A stretch of 48,025 bases of DNA from Bacteroidaceae bacterium (GCA_017522135.1 JAFXAB010000017.1:1-48025), one strand, 5' to 3'; counted from the first letter of the stretch, positions 9,147 through 17,756 are shown. Notes: generated by a model not told the origin, from the letters alone. Made by a program: numbers and translations.

Positions 9147-9184
9147 AAGGAGAGGCACTTCGCTATATGCATGTGCCTCTCCTT
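9147..9184. terminator. Bidirectional terminator between recJ and rlmB
   Basis: AAGGAGAGGCAC (9147-9158) and GTGCCTCTCCTT (9173-9184) form a perfect 12-bp stem with a 14-nt loop. T-rich sequence follows in both directions. It sits between the convergent stops of recJ and rlmB. Confidence 0.85.
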
Positions 9185-9209
9185 CTTATATTATACTGTG
9201 ACAATGTTG

Positions 9210-9950
9210 TCACCCTCGCTGACGTACTACCTCGTACATCATGACACCCGCTGCCACCGATACATTGAGCGAACCAATGTTTCCGCGCATCGGTATAGCC
9301 ACCATTTCGTCGCAATAGCGCAATACGGCAGGCGATACACCTGTGTCTTCGGCTCCCATTACTATAGCCACAGGAGCTGTATAGTCGACCTCGGTATAAT
9401 TCTTAACCGACTTTTCCGAGGCAGCCACAATTGTAAAGCCACTATCGTGCAAGTACTTTACAGCATCAAGTACACTGCGCTCACGACATACCGGCAATGT
9501 ATGCAATGCTCCTGCCGAGGTCTTTACAGCATCGGCATTGACCGACACACTGCCACGAGCCGGGATAACAATGGCATGTGCTCCCACACACTCGCATGTG
9601 CGCGCTATTGCGCCAAAATTGCGCACATCGGTCACACCATCGAGCAATACAACAAAGGGAACATCTCCTGCCTCATACAATTGTGGAACCAAAGTATCGA
9701 GAGTATAATACTCAACAGCCGATACAAAAGCCACAACACCTTGATGATTCTTGCGAGTGATACGATTGATACGCTCAACAGGAACACGTTGTATAGGAGC
9801 TCCCACCTGACGGGCGGCAGCAAATAATTCTTGTGCCAAATCTCCTTGCAGGTCTTTTTTGACCATGATTTTGTCAATCTCTTTTCCGGCTTCTATTGCC
9901 TCAATAACGGCACGTATGCCAAATATGTAATCACTCTTCTCCATAATCAT
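9210..9950 (-). CDS. rlmB: 23S rRNA 2'-O-methyltransferase RlmB (TrmH/SPOUT family)
   Basis: The product (about 246 residues) is a SpoU/TrmH-type methyltransferase that methylates a ribose in 23S rRNA; the E. coli target is G2251. The N-terminal substrate-binding domain (YIFGIRAVIEAIEAG) is followed by the knotted catalytic domain. Its motifs are NFGAIARTCECVGAHA, VMGAEDTGVS and IPMRGNIGSLNVSVAAGV. I choose ATG 9950 (MIMEKSDY) or 9944 (MEKSDY) because the longer open frame up to 10040 would run into the end of recN. It is the last gene of the dnaN-to-rlmB operon and begins 7 nt after the recN stop. Confidence 0.93.
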   Translation of the reverse strand: MIMEKSDYIFGIRAVIEAIEAGKEIDKIMVKKDLQGDLAQELFAAARQVGAPIQRVPVERINRITRKNHQGVVAFVSAVEYYTLDTLVPQLYEAGDVPFVVLLDGVTDVRNFGAIARTCECVGAHAIVIPARGSVSVNADAVKTSAGALHTLPVCRERSVLDAVKYLHDSGFTIVAASEKSVKNYTEVDYTAPVAIVMGAEDTGVSPAVLRYCDEMVAIPMRGNIGSLNVSVAAGVMMYEVVRQRG

Positions 9951-9957
9951 TGTTTTT

Positions 9958-11619
9958 TTATAATTCTTGTGATGCAAGCAGAGCTCGCGCATTGTTGAGA
10001 GCAGCGTCGGTAAGAACCGTACCACTGAGCATGCGGGCAATTTCCTCTACACGTTGCTCTTCATCGAGTTGTATCAAATGTGTATGTGTCGTATCGCCGG
10101 TATTATCTTTATACACTCGATATTGACAATTGCCCGTAGCTGCCACTTGTGGCAAGTGTGTAATGGCCACGACTTGCATATACTGCGACATACGGTGCAT
10201 AATGCTACCCATACGCGCGGCAATATCGCCCGACACACCTGTGTCTATCTCATCGAATATGATTGTAGGTAATGACAAAGCATCGGCAACAAGCGATTTG
10301 ATACAAAGCATCAATCGAGATATTTCGCCACCCGAGGCTACTTCCGAAACGAGTTGCAGGGGTTGGTTCTTATTGGCCGAAAATCTTATCGCGACTTGCT
10401 CTGCTCCCATCTTATAGAAGTTGCATGGCTCTATATCTACCGCTATCTGCACATGGGGCATACCCAACGGTCGCAATTCGTCGACGAGTAACGATGATAG
10501 TTTCTGTGCACATGCTACTCGCGTAGCGGTAAGCACCTCTGCTCTTTTTTTACGCTCGGCCTCGGCCTCGGCAAGCCTGCATTCAATTTTTTCTATATCG
10601 GCATCGCTGTTATCTATACTATCGAGTCGTGCAGCATACTCATCACGCAGTGCTATCAACTCGTCGACACTCTTCACACGATGTTTCTGCTGAAGAGTGA
10701 TAATGGTATCGAGACGCTCTTCTACCCAAGCGAGTCTTTCGGGATTGACTGCCAAAGAGTCATTCCAGCAGGAAAACGTTGCGTTGATGTCTTTGAGATC
10801 GATATAGGAACTGTCCAAACGCTCTACTATCTGTTGTGCCTCAGGGAAGTAATTGTGTAATGAACGGGCTCGCGACAGTATTGCATTGAGCGAAGCCAAT
10901 ATACTCATATCGCCACCATCGAGCAACGATGCTATCTCATAGAGCAACGCTTTGATGTCGCCGGCATGAGTAAGTCTCTCTTGTTCTTGTTCGAGTTCTT
11001 CCTGTTCACCGGCAACCAATCGAGCCTCTTGCAATTGTGCATATTGAAAGCGCACGTAATCTTCGTCGGCATGAGCATCGGCAAGACGACGACGCATGTC
11101 ATCCAATTCGGTTGCAAGTGCCACACATTGGCTGTGCGCCTCTTGGTAGGCACGCAATTCTTGTGCATTATGAGCCAACACATCGACCATGCGCAACTGG
11201 AAACCACTGTCGGTCAACAACAAATTTTGATGTTGCGAATGGATATCGATAAGTTGTTCGCCCAACTGCCGCAACTGAGTCACAGTAACCGGTGTATCAT
11301 TAATAAAAGCACGGGATTTTCCCGAAGGAGCTATCTCACGACGTATGATACATTCGTCGTCATACTCAAGGTCGTTTTCTTCAAAAAAAGGCTTTAAGTC
11401 ATAGGAAGTCACATCAAAAGTACCCTCAACAAGCGTCTTTACAGTCGTGTCGGTAACAACTTTTGTATCTACTCGCTGTCCCAATATAAGCGATAATGCA
11501 CCCAATATAATAGATTTACCCGCACCGGTTTCGCCGGTAATCACCGAAAAGCCCTGCGCAAAGTCTATATCAAGACTATCTATCAGCGCATAATTGCGAA
11601 TAACTAATTTTTTTATCAT
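9958..11619 (-). CDS. recN: DNA repair protein RecN
   Basis: RecN is an SMC-like ATPase that holds broken DNA ends together during recombinational double-strand-break repair. The 553-residue protein shows Walker A GETGAGKSI near residue 30, a central coiled-coil region rich in Glu/Arg/Ala, the ABC signature EVASGGEISRLML, and Walker B IIFDEIDTGVSG. Length and order are normal. It starts 4 nt after the porD stop and is followed at once by rlmB, so it is translated within the same operon. No LexA-type box was recognised. Confidence 0.96.
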   Translation of the reverse strand: MIKKLVIRNYALIDSLDIDFAQGFSVITGETGAGKSIILGALSLILGQRVDTKVVTDTTVKTLVEGTFDVTSYDLKPFFEENDLEYDDECIIRREIAPSGKSRAFINDTPVTVTQLRQLGEQLIDIHSQHQNLLLTDSGFQLRMVDVLAHNAQELRAYQEAHSQCVALATELDDMRRRLADAHADEDYVRFQYAQLQEARLVAGEQEELEQEQERLTHAGDIKALLYEIASLLDGGDMSILASLNAILSRARSLHNYFPEAQQIVERLDSSYIDLKDINATFSCWNDSLAVNPERLAWVEERLDTIITLQQKHRVKSVDELIALRDEYAARLDSIDNSDADIEKIECRLAEAEAERKKRAEVLTATRVACAQKLSSLLVDELRPLGMPHVQIAVDIEPCNFYKMGAEQVAIRFSANKNQPLQLVSEVASGGEISRLMLCIKSLVADALSLPTIIFDEIDTGVSGDIAARMGSIMHRMSQYMQVVAITHLPQVAATGNCQYRVYKDNTGDTTHTHLIQLDEEQRVEEIARMLSGTVLTDAALNNARALLASQEL

Positions 11620-11623
11620 AAAA

Positions 11624-12526
11624 CTATCGGCTCTCCTCTTTTATCTTTTCGAGTATACGATTTTCTGCCGGATATATATCTATAAGCAAGTCGTACATAT
11701 CGTTCTTCTCGGTAGAACTTGCCTTGGAATATATGCTGATGATTTCATCGAACTTTGCCTCCTTAAACATAGGGAACAATACCGATGTAGAGTTGGTACT
11801 ATACAGCGTTTTCAACACCTCCAACGACTTACCTACTGTAGAACGCGCCTTGGCAACACCCAATACCATTTCGTCCATTCCTTTGCGATGATAATTGTAC
11901 CACATCTCGCGGAAGGGCTTGGTGGCAGGCTCTACAAAAGCCGACAACATCGCACTGCGATTGCGATTGTTCTCAAAGGCTTTCCACCCGGGTTCCTGAG
12001 TAGATTGTCCCAACTGTACCATTGTACGAGCCATCTCAAAAAACGAATCGCCGCCATACAATACAAAGCTATCAAAGTCTATACCCAGTATCAGGTAGGC
12101 ATAGAAGTTGAGTATACAGGTGAGGTTGCTTTCATAAGTCGATGTAGAGAACACCAACGGGTCATACTCTTTGTAGTCAAACTCTACTTCATTATCCTGA
12201 AAGTTGATGAGAGTAGATGTATAGGAACTATTGTATACAGGACGACGCGATTGTATCTGCAATTGACACACCATACGATCGTCGGTATACTCCGAAACAA
12301 TAAATTGCAATGTGCACTCAATACGCTCAATAGTCGACAGCTGCACCGACGAGAACTTAGTATCGTTCATATACTCGGTAATGGCTGTCTGCAAGGTATT
12401 GAATACCTCCTTGTTTGTGCCTTGTATCTTGTCGCTATTGACAACGACTCGACAATTGAGTTCTTGCGCTACCAACATGGGCAACGTCGACATAAACAGA
12501 AGGAGCAATGCAATATAACGTTTCAT
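11624..12526 (-). CDS. porD: DUF4835 protein, type IX secretion-associated PorD
   Basis: The 300-residue protein has a signal peptide (MKRYIALLLLFMSTLPMLVAQ) and starts its mature region with ELNCRVVVNSDKIQGTNKEVF, as DUF4835 proteins do. In Porphyromonas gingivalis the homologue PorD is annotated as a component associated with the type IX secretion system. Conserved-looking segments include QSRRPVYNSSY, the aromatic stretch DNEVEFDYKEYDPLVF, and ILGIDFDSF. It lies between coaBC and recN, the usual neighbourhood in Bacteroidota. The family call rests on recall of those features, not a search. Its precise role in secretion is not settled. Confidence 0.85.
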   Translation of the reverse strand: MKRYIALLLLFMSTLPMLVAQELNCRVVVNSDKIQGTNKEVFNTLQTAITEYMNDTKFSSVQLSTIERIECTLQFIVSEYTDDRMVCQLQIQSRRPVYNSSYTSTLINFQDNEVEFDYKEYDPLVFSTSTYESNLTCILNFYAYLILGIDFDSFVLYGGDSFFEMARTMVQLGQSTQEPGWKAFENNRNRSAMLSAFVEPATKPFREMWYNYHRKGMDEMVLGVAKARSTVGKSLEVLKTLYSTNSTSVLFPMFKEAKFDEIISIYSKASSTEKNDMYDLLIDIYPAENRILEKIKEESR

Positions 12527-12536
12527 CTTACAGTAT

Positions 12537-13745
12537 TTACTTACGGTTTACATATTGAGCCAACAACTTCACGATATCTACAGCAACCTCACGCTTGAGT
12601 TTACAAGGATACTCGGTAACATTGCCATTGCGCTCTATAATGGTAACACAATTGGTGTCGTGACGAAAACCAGCTCCGGGATTTTGCAATGAATTGAGCA
12701 CGACAAAGTCAAGGTTTTTCTTTGCCAACTTGCTGTGAGCATTGGCTTCCTCATCATTTGTTTCCAAAGCAAATCCTACCAAACATTGGCCTTCGCGTTT
12801 TTTTGCACCCAGTTCTGCCGCAATATCACGATTGGGCACAAGTTGCAATGTCAGGTCATCGGCGGTACGCTTCATTTTCTTCTCGCAACACACTGCCGGC
12901 TTATAGTCGGCTACAGCTGCACACATAATTGCCGCATCGCAGTCGGCAAAGTTCTTTACCGCGGCATCATACATTTCATCGGCACTTTCTACATCTATGC
13001 GCTTGATGGCAGGATGTGTTGTCTTGAGCTCTACGGGGCCTGCTACAAGTACGACCTCAGCACCGGCTTGTGCACAAGCCTCGGCTATGGCAAAACCCAT
13101 TTTGCCCGATGAGTAGTTACCTATAAAACGTACAGGATCGAGTTTTTCATATGTGGGTCCGGCAGTTATCATCACTTTTTTTTGAGCCAACGCCTGTCGT
13201 GAAGCAAAAAAATCCTCAATAATGGCCACAATACGGTCGGGCTCTTCCATACGACCCTTACCCTCCAAGTGACTTGCCAACTCACCCGAAGTGGGTTCTA
13301 TAATATGATTGCCGTATGAGCGCAACAAATCGAGATTGTGTTGTGTTGTTGGGTGTGCATACATATCAAGGTCCATTGCCGGAGCTATAAATACAGGAGC
13401 CTTGCTCGACAAATATGTTGTTATGAGCATATTATCGGCCACACCATGAGCCATTTTTCCTATCGAGGAGGCTGTTGCGGGGGCAACTACCATGGCATCG
13501 GCCCACAAACCGAGGTCTACGTGACTATGCCATGTGCCATCGTTGGCTGTGAAGAACTCGCTCACAACAGGTTTACCACTTAATGCCGAGAGTGTGACAG
13601 GGGTTATAAACTCCTTTCCTGCAGGTGTCATCACTACTTGTACCTCGGCACCTTTCTTGACAAAGGCACGAAGCAAATAGGCAGCCTTATAGGCAGCTAT
13701 ACTGCCCGTTATGCCCAATACGATATGTTTTCCTTTGAGTGTCAT
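12537..13745 (-). CDS. coaBC: Bifunctional phosphopantothenoylcysteine decarboxylase / phosphopantothenate-cysteine ligase
   Basis: CoaBC makes phosphopantetheine on the way to coenzyme A, first joining cysteine to phosphopantothenate and then decarboxylating it with FMN. The 402-residue protein has the flavoprotein domain at residues about 5-180 (GITGSIAAYK, the catalytic His75, PATASS) and the ligase domain from about 188 (ITAGPTYEKLDPVRFIGNYSS). Two positions differ from E. coli Dfp at the same numbering: Asn125 is Asp (PAMDLDMY) and Cys158, the proton donor in the final reduction, is Ser (GELASHLEGKGRM). These may be normal for Bacteroidota. It starts 5 nt before the exonuclease stop in the dnaN operon. 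Confidence 0.94.
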   Translation of the reverse strand: MTLKGKHIVLGITGSIAAYKAAYLLRAFVKKGAEVQVVMTPAGKEFITPVTLSALSGKPVVSEFFTANDGTWHSHVDLGLWADAMVVAPATASSIGKMAHGVADNMLITTYLSSKAPVFIAPAMDLDMYAHPTTQHNLDLLRSYGNHIIEPTSGELASHLEGKGRMEEPDRIVAIIEDFFASRQALAQKKVMITAGPTYEKLDPVRFIGNYSSGKMGFAIAEACAQAGAEVVLVAGPVELKTTHPAIKRIDVESADEMYDAAVKNFADCDAAIMCAAVADYKPAVCCEKKMKRTADDLTLQLVPNRDIAAELGAKKREGQCLVGFALETNDEEANAHSKLAKKNLDFVVLNSLQNPGAGFRHDTNCVTIIERNGNVTEYPCKLKREVAVDIVKLLAQYVNRK

Positions 13746-13749
13746 AGTC

Positions 13750-14529
13750 TTATTTGGGTGTATGGGTGTTGAGCCCGCGCAAACGTATACGAGTTATTAC
13801 ATTTTTTGTGTTTAGAGGGAAATCGCCTTGCATAATCCAACTGTAGTACCCCGAATCGCGCGCCATTACTTCGGCGACAGGCATGCCCTTGTATTTGCCA
13901 AAGTTAAATACCTCGACATCCTTATCGTTGTATACAATGCGACCGGCAAAATCGACATTACGATTTTGTGTTGAGAATTTTGACAGAAAATCTATATCAT
14001 TTTGCAATGTGTCATAGCGGTCAAGCTGAGCTTTCAACACCTCGTATGTAGCCCTTGTATCGGCGTTGGCCGAGTGTGCACCATCGAGTTCCTTTCCACA
14101 ATAGAAGAGGTATGCCGCCGAAAGGGTACGCTGTTCCATTTTATGAAATATAGTCTGCACATCAACAAAACGGCACTTGGAGAGGTCTAAGTTTGTACCT
14201 ACACGCAAGAACTCCTCAACCAACAGGGGAACATCGAAACGATTGCTGTTAAATCCGGCAATATCGACATCGGTAAATACTGCAGCCAATTCGCCTGCCA
14301 CTTGCTCAAAAAGCGGAGCATTGGCAACATCGGCATCCGATATATGATGTACAGCAGTTGCCTCGGGCGGGATGGGTCGTCCGGGATTGAGGCGCAATGT
14401 ACGACTCTCCTCACGACCTCCGGGATATATCTTGATATAAGAGATCTCTACAATACGGTCGTCGGTAATGTTTGTACCTGTTGTTTCGAGGTCAAAGAAT
14501 ACAATGGGCTTTATAAGGTTGAGTTCCAT
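13750..14529 (-). CDS. DnaQ-like 3'-5' exonuclease with DUF3820-type tail
   Basis: The 259-residue protein is a DEDDh-family exonuclease. The motifs are FFDLETTGTNITDDRIVEI (Asp and Glu), FNSNRFDVPLL, and the paired His and Asp in GAHSANADTRATYEV. Residues about 195-255 (VFNFGKYKGMPVAEVMARDSGYYSWIM) resemble the DUF3820 module found on other DnaQ-like nucleases. It lies 6 nt after dnaN, so it may act with the sliding clamp in proofreading or repair; that is inference. It is not a full PolC and lacks a polymerase domain. The name dnaQ is avoided because several paralogues usually exist. Confidence 0.88.
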   Translation of the reverse strand: MELNLIKPIVFFDLETTGTNITDDRIVEISYIKIYPGGREESRTLRLNPGRPIPPEATAVHHISDADVANAPLFEQVAGELAAVFTDVDIAGFNSNRFDVPLLVEEFLRVGTNLDLSKCRFVDVQTIFHKMEQRTLSAAYLFYCGKELDGAHSANADTRATYEVLKAQLDRYDTLQNDIDFLSKFSTQNRNVDFAGRIVYNDKDVEVFNFGKYKGMPVAEVMARDSGYYSWIMQGDFPLNTKNVITRIRLRGLNTHTPK

Positions 14530-14535
14530 GGGCTA

Positions 14536-15660
14536 TTATTTATTGAGCAACATGGGCATGAGCAACATGAGAAGTTCCTCGTTTTCATCATTCTCAAGAG
14601 GACATATAACACCGGCACGACTTGCATCGGATAGCGATACTGTCACCTCGTCAGATTGTATGGTGTTGAAAACCTCTATAAGTTTGGGGGCATTGAAACC
14701 TATTGTGAATGGCGTGCCCGAATAGTTGCAGTCGACTGTCTCGGTAGCCGATATTGAATAGTCGATATTCTGTGTAGATACTACCATGTGACTGTCGTCG
14801 AAGGCAAGCTCGATAAGCCCAAGTGCTTGATCGGAGAATACCGAAACACGACGCAATACATTGACAAAGAGCGCACGGTCGATAGTGAGAATATTGGGAC
14901 TGTTTTGAGGTATTACCGAGTTGTAGTTGGGATAATTACCCTCGATAAGACGACAAGTGAGTACAAAGTTGGACAATGTGAAACGAGCACTCTTCTCGTC
15001 GAAGCAGATAGCAACCTCGCCGTTCTCTTTGGGAAGAATTGCTTTGAGCAATGTGGCAGGTTTCTTGGGCAATATAAACGATGCTCGAAGACCGGCTTGT
15101 ACCGAAAGATCGCGGAAACGCACCAATTTATGAATGTCTGATGCTACAAATGCGATATTGTCGGGGAAGATATCAAAGTTTATACCATTCATAATGGGAC
15201 GATAAGTATCATCGGCAGTTGCAAACAGCGTGTAACCGATACCTTTGAGCAGACGCTCGGCAGGAAGGGTTATTCTTGCAGCTTCATCACTCAAAGGTCG
15301 TGCTTGAGGATACTCGCTACCATTGACACCCATGAGGTTGAAATGGCCATTTTGATATTTGATATATATCTCCAGATTGTCGTCATTAATCTCAAACTCA
15401 AGAGGTTGCTCGGGCAATTCCTTCAAGGGGTCGAGCAATATCTTGGCCGAAATAGCAAAGCATCCGCTGCCTACAGCCTCTACCACTTCAATCGTCGTGG
15501 TCATGGTTGTCTCTTGGTCTGATGCGGTTACTACAATGTTATTATCTTTCAACTCAAAGAGGAAGTTTTCGAGAATAGCCATCGAATTCTTTGAGTTGAT
15601 TACTCGGCTGATAATTTGCAAATGCGAAAGCAATGCTGTGCTTGATACGATAAATTTCAT
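14536..15660 (-). CDS. dnaN: DNA polymerase III beta sliding clamp
   Basis: The 374-residue protein is the ring-shaped processivity clamp that holds polymerase on DNA. It begins MKFIVSSTALLSHLQIISRVI, typical of the family, and has the usual three repeated domains. VSLSDASRAGVICPLE in the C-terminal domain is close to the E. coli segment that forms the partner-binding pocket. The C-terminus (MLLMPMLLNK) matches the family's MLMPMRL-type end. It is the first gene of a six-gene minus-strand operon with exonuclease, coaBC, porD, recN and rlmB. A TAATTTTG box about 75 nt upstream is its probable promoter. Confidence 0.97.
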   Translation of the reverse strand: MKFIVSSTALLSHLQIISRVINSKNSMAILENFLFELKDNNIVVTASDQETTMTTTIEVVEAVGSGCFAISAKILLDPLKELPEQPLEFEINDDNLEIYIKYQNGHFNLMGVNGSEYPQARPLSDEAARITLPAERLLKGIGYTLFATADDTYRPIMNGINFDIFPDNIAFVASDIHKLVRFRDLSVQAGLRASFILPKKPATLLKAILPKENGEVAICFDEKSARFTLSNFVLTCRLIEGNYPNYNSVIPQNSPNILTIDRALFVNVLRRVSVFSDQALGLIELAFDDSHMVVSTQNIDYSISATETVDCNYSGTPFTIGFNAPKLIEVFNTIQSDEVTVSLSDASRAGVICPLENDENEELLMLLMPMLLNK

Positions 15661-15734
15661 AGTGCTATATTTTTCTTATTTTTATATTCCTATAGTATAT
15701 TTTTGCACCATCATATAGTGTGCAGTTTAACATA

Positions 15735-15742
15735 CAAAATTA
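15735..15742 (-). promoter_or_regulatory. -7 promoter box of the dnaN operon
   Basis: TAATTTTG on the minus strand matches TAnnTTTG. No TTTG is found at the standard distance upstream. It is divergent from, and about 45 nt away from, the box of the gene at 15798. Confidence 0.5.
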
Positions 15743-15785
15743 GGCAAAATATTTGACACTTCATAGCATTGCTCAAAAAAATTAC

Positions 15786-15793
15786 TAACTTTG
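15786..15793 (+). promoter_or_regulatory. -7 box (TAACTTTG) abutting the start of the next gene
   Basis: TAACTTTG matches TAnnTTTG and ends 4 nt before the GTG at 15798. If it is active, the transcript would begin at or inside that start codon, implying a leaderless message or a different start. Confidence 0.4.
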
Positions 15794-15797
15794 TCAT

Positions 15798-16472
15798 GTG
15801 AGATTACAGACACATAAGAGAGGATTTTTTACATGCTCTATCATAGCAATTTTGCTGCTGATAGGATGCATCACATCGATATGCCTTTTTTATCTTGCAA
15901 GATTGCAAACAAACAATAAATATTACCACAGCACATCACCTGCACTATACATATCCGACCCACGCACTGCTCATATTTGGGAAATAACCGATACATCGCA
16001 ACTACCATTCGATTCTCTACTTGCAATAAGTGACATCCCCCTTCTACCACTTCACAGAGGACACAAGCATCAAGACAACACAGGGAAATACCTCATTGCA
16101 ATATACCCCGATTCGACTTGGGCAGTATGGCAGTCACTACACCCCGACAAGACCCAAGCGACAATAAACTATTTCAGCAAAATTATAAGCAACGATTTTA
16201 CACCTATCAAGGAAGAGAAAGAGAATTGCTCGATATACCACTTTGCCACTCACAATCATCACTTCTTCCACCTCTACACACAACCCGGCATTGTAGGATA
16301 TAGTTACAACGAGCATCTACTCCTGACCCCCGCCAACGACCACACCCTACAGCAAGTCATCGAAGAGAGAAAGACTTTTACTCACAATACCTTGTATATC
16401 TTTTGCAACGATACATGGATATACGACAGAAATATACACAACACTCAAGCGGATAGCACAGAGGTTCAATAA
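15798..16472 (+). CDS. Membrane-anchored hypothetical protein
   Basis: The 224-residue frame starts with GTG and has one strong N-terminal hydrophobic segment (residues about 11-33) preceded by RLQTHKRG, so it is probably a type II membrane protein or has an uncleaved signal. The remainder is soluble, with many His, Tyr and Trp residues (HFATHNHHFFHLY). I do not recognise a family; a shortened DUF3352-like substrate-binding region is one possibility. It lies between dnaN (divergent) and the tRNA operon (convergent). No in-frame ATG exists near the start, and a promoter box sits directly before the GTG, so the start is uncertain. It may be a lineage-specific gene. Confidence 0.6.
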   Translation: MRLQTHKRGFFTCSIIAILLLIGCITSICLFYLARLQTNNKYYHSTSPALYISDPRTAHIWEITDTSQLPFDSLLAISDIPLLPLHRGHKHQDNTGKYLIAIYPDSTWAVWQSLHPDKTQATINYFSKIISNDFTPIKEEKENCSIYHFATHNHHFFHLYTQPGIVGYSYNEHLLLTPANDHTLQQVIEERKTFTHNTLYIFCNDTWIYDRNIHNTQADSTEVQ

Positions 16473-16592
16473 ACGTCAAGTAGGCCATCAAAAGATACAC
16501 TGCCCCGATTTTATCTACTAATTTGACCAATAAGCCCCAATAAGCCCAATTTACGACCGAGCCGATAAAACACCTACCAAACAGAAATAAAA

Positions 16593-16624
16593 AAAGCGAG
16601 GCTGCATATTCACAGTCTCGCTTT
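16593..16624 (-). terminator. Terminator of the tRNA operon
   Basis: On the minus strand a 12-bp stem (AAAGCGAGACTG with AAAGCGAGGCTG, one wobble) is followed by seven T residues. It lies 5 nt beyond the last tRNA. Confidence 0.85.
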
Positions 16625-16628
16625 ATAG

Positions 16629-16712
16629 TGTCCGAGATGAGATTCGAACTCACACAGGCCTACGCCCACTACCCCCTCAAAGTAGCGTGTCTACCAATTC
16701 CACCACCCGGAC
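16629..16712 (-). tRNA. tRNA-Leu (anticodon GAG)
   Basis: The 84-nt gene folds with acceptor GTCCGGG/CTCGGAC plus discriminator A, a D-arm with AATTGGTAGAC, and a long variable arm as leucine tRNAs have. The anticodon loop is TTGAGGG, giving anticodon GAG for CUC and CUU. The T-arm has GTTCGAATC. CCA is not encoded. Confidence 0.93.
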
Positions 16713-16748
16713 AAGTATCTCTATTCACTATGAAAATGATAGGCTGAG

Positions 16749-16832
16749 TGCCCAAAACAGGACTCGAACCTGCACGACCTTTCAATCACTAGAACCTGAA
16801 ACTAGCGCGTCTACCAATTCCGCCACTTGGGC
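16749..16832 (-). tRNA. tRNA-Leu (anticodon CAG)
   Basis: The 84-nt gene has acceptor GCCCAAG/TTTGGGC, a long variable arm and anticodon loop TTCAGGT, giving CAG for CUG. The base pair closing the anticodon loop is a U-U mismatch (CTAGT against TCTAG). CCA is not encoded. Confidence 0.92.
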
Positions 16833-16853
16833 TTAGGTCACTCTCATAGTGAG

Positions 16854-16926
16854 AGCGAAAGACGGGACTCGAACCCGCGACCCTAACCTTGGCAAGGTTA
16901 TGCTCTACCAACTGAGCTACTTTCGC
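16854..16926 (-). tRNA. tRNA-Gly (anticodon GCC), copy 2
   Basis: The 73-nt gene has acceptor GCGAAAG/CTTTCGC, discriminator T, D-arm AGCTCAGTTGGTAGAGC and anticodon loop containing TTGCCAA, giving GCC for GGC and GGU. It is identical to the copy at 16977-17049. CCA is not encoded. Confidence 0.95.
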
Positions 16927-16976
16927 ATTTTACATTTTCAATTTCTTTCTTCAACCTCTCTCTCTTGAGTAAGTTG

Positions 16977-17049
16977 AGCGAAAGACGGGACTCGAACCCG
17001 CGACCCTAACCTTGGCAAGGTTATGCTCTACCAACTGAGCTACTTTCGC
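16977..17049 (-). tRNA. tRNA-Gly (anticodon GCC), copy 1
   Basis: This is the promoter-proximal copy of the 73-nt glycine tRNA, identical throughout to the copy at 16854-16926 and separated from it by 50 nt. It starts a few nucleotides after the predicted transcription start. Confidence 0.95.
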
Positions 17050-17060
17050 GTTTGCGGTTG

Positions 17061-17092
17061 CAAAGATATGACAACTTTTTGGTTTGTGCAAA
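17061..17092 (-). promoter_or_regulatory. Promoter of the tRNA operon (TTTG-N20-TATCTTTG)
   Basis: On the minus strand TTTG at 17089-17092 is followed after 20 nt by TATCTTTG at 17061-17068. Both boxes match the Bacteroidota consensus and lie just upstream of the first tRNA-Gly. Confidence 0.85.
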
Positions 17093-17168
17093 TATTTTGA
17101 GCGTTTTTTTACTACTTTTTTAAAGAAAAAACTTTTACAACTGTAAATAAAGCACTTACACTACACTG

Positions 17169-17756
17169 TTATTTGCCCAGAAGTCTCAAAAACTCGGCTC
17201 GCTTACTATCTTCATTAAAACAACCGGTATATTCAAGCGTTGTTGTCACAGCACCTTGCTTTTCGACACCGCGCATCTGCATACACAAGTGTTGACCTTC
17301 TATCATCACAATAACGCCATGTGTAGAGAGTGTCTTGAAAAGGCTGTCGCATATCTCTTTGGTGAGTCTTTCCTGCACTTGCAATCGACGTGCAAACACT
17401 TCTACCAAGCGAGCTATCTTACTCAACCCCACCATACTCCCATTGGGTACATATCCTATATGTACCTTACCAAAGAAAGGCAATATGTGATGTTCGCACA
17501 TTGAATAAAACTCAATATCACGAACAATGATTATTTGAGAACCGCCATACTCAAAGATGGCCGACTTTATAACATCGTCGTCGTTTTTACGATAACCATG
17601 TGTAAGATAACACATTGCCTTAGCTGCTCGACGCGGTGTTTTCTTCAGGCCTTCACGATCGGGATCCTCGCCCAACAAGGCAAGTATACTGCGATAGTGA
17701 TATTCAAGTTGTTCAAGAGTCTTCTCATCGAGAAGTGTATCGTTTTTGTATTCCAT
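17169..17756 (-). CDS. folE: GTP cyclohydrolase I
   Basis: FolE converts GTP to dihydroneopterin triphosphate, the first step of folate (and other pterin) synthesis. The 195-residue protein has the family's zinc ligands in SMCEHHILPFFG and in GQHLCMQMRG, plus the segment GLSKIARLVEVFARRLQVQERLT. ATG 17756 (MEYKNDTL) is chosen because it lies just after the SPOR gene stop; the longer frame would overlap it. It is the last gene of the DUF1599-BT_3928-tpiA-SPOR-folE run. Confidence 0.96.
   Translation of the reverse strand: MEYKNDTLLDEKTLEQLEYHYRSILALLGEDPDREGLKKTPRRAAKAMCYLTHGYRKNDDDVIKSAIFEYGGSQIIIVRDIEFYSMCEHHILPFFGKVHIGYVPNGSMVGLSKIARLVEVFARRLQVQERLTKEICDSLFKTLSTHGVIVMIEGQHLCMQMRGVEKQGAVTTTLEYTGCFNEDSKRAEFLRLLGK

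Noticed and set aside
9117..9827. Plus-strand open frame of 236 codons opposite rlmB
   Set aside because: It is antisense to rlmB over most of its length, has low-complexity His/Tyr composition, and matches no family.
11594..12598. Plus-strand open frame of 334 codons opposite porD
   Set aside because: It is antisense to a recognisable porD gene with a signal peptide. Its composition is that of a shadow frame.
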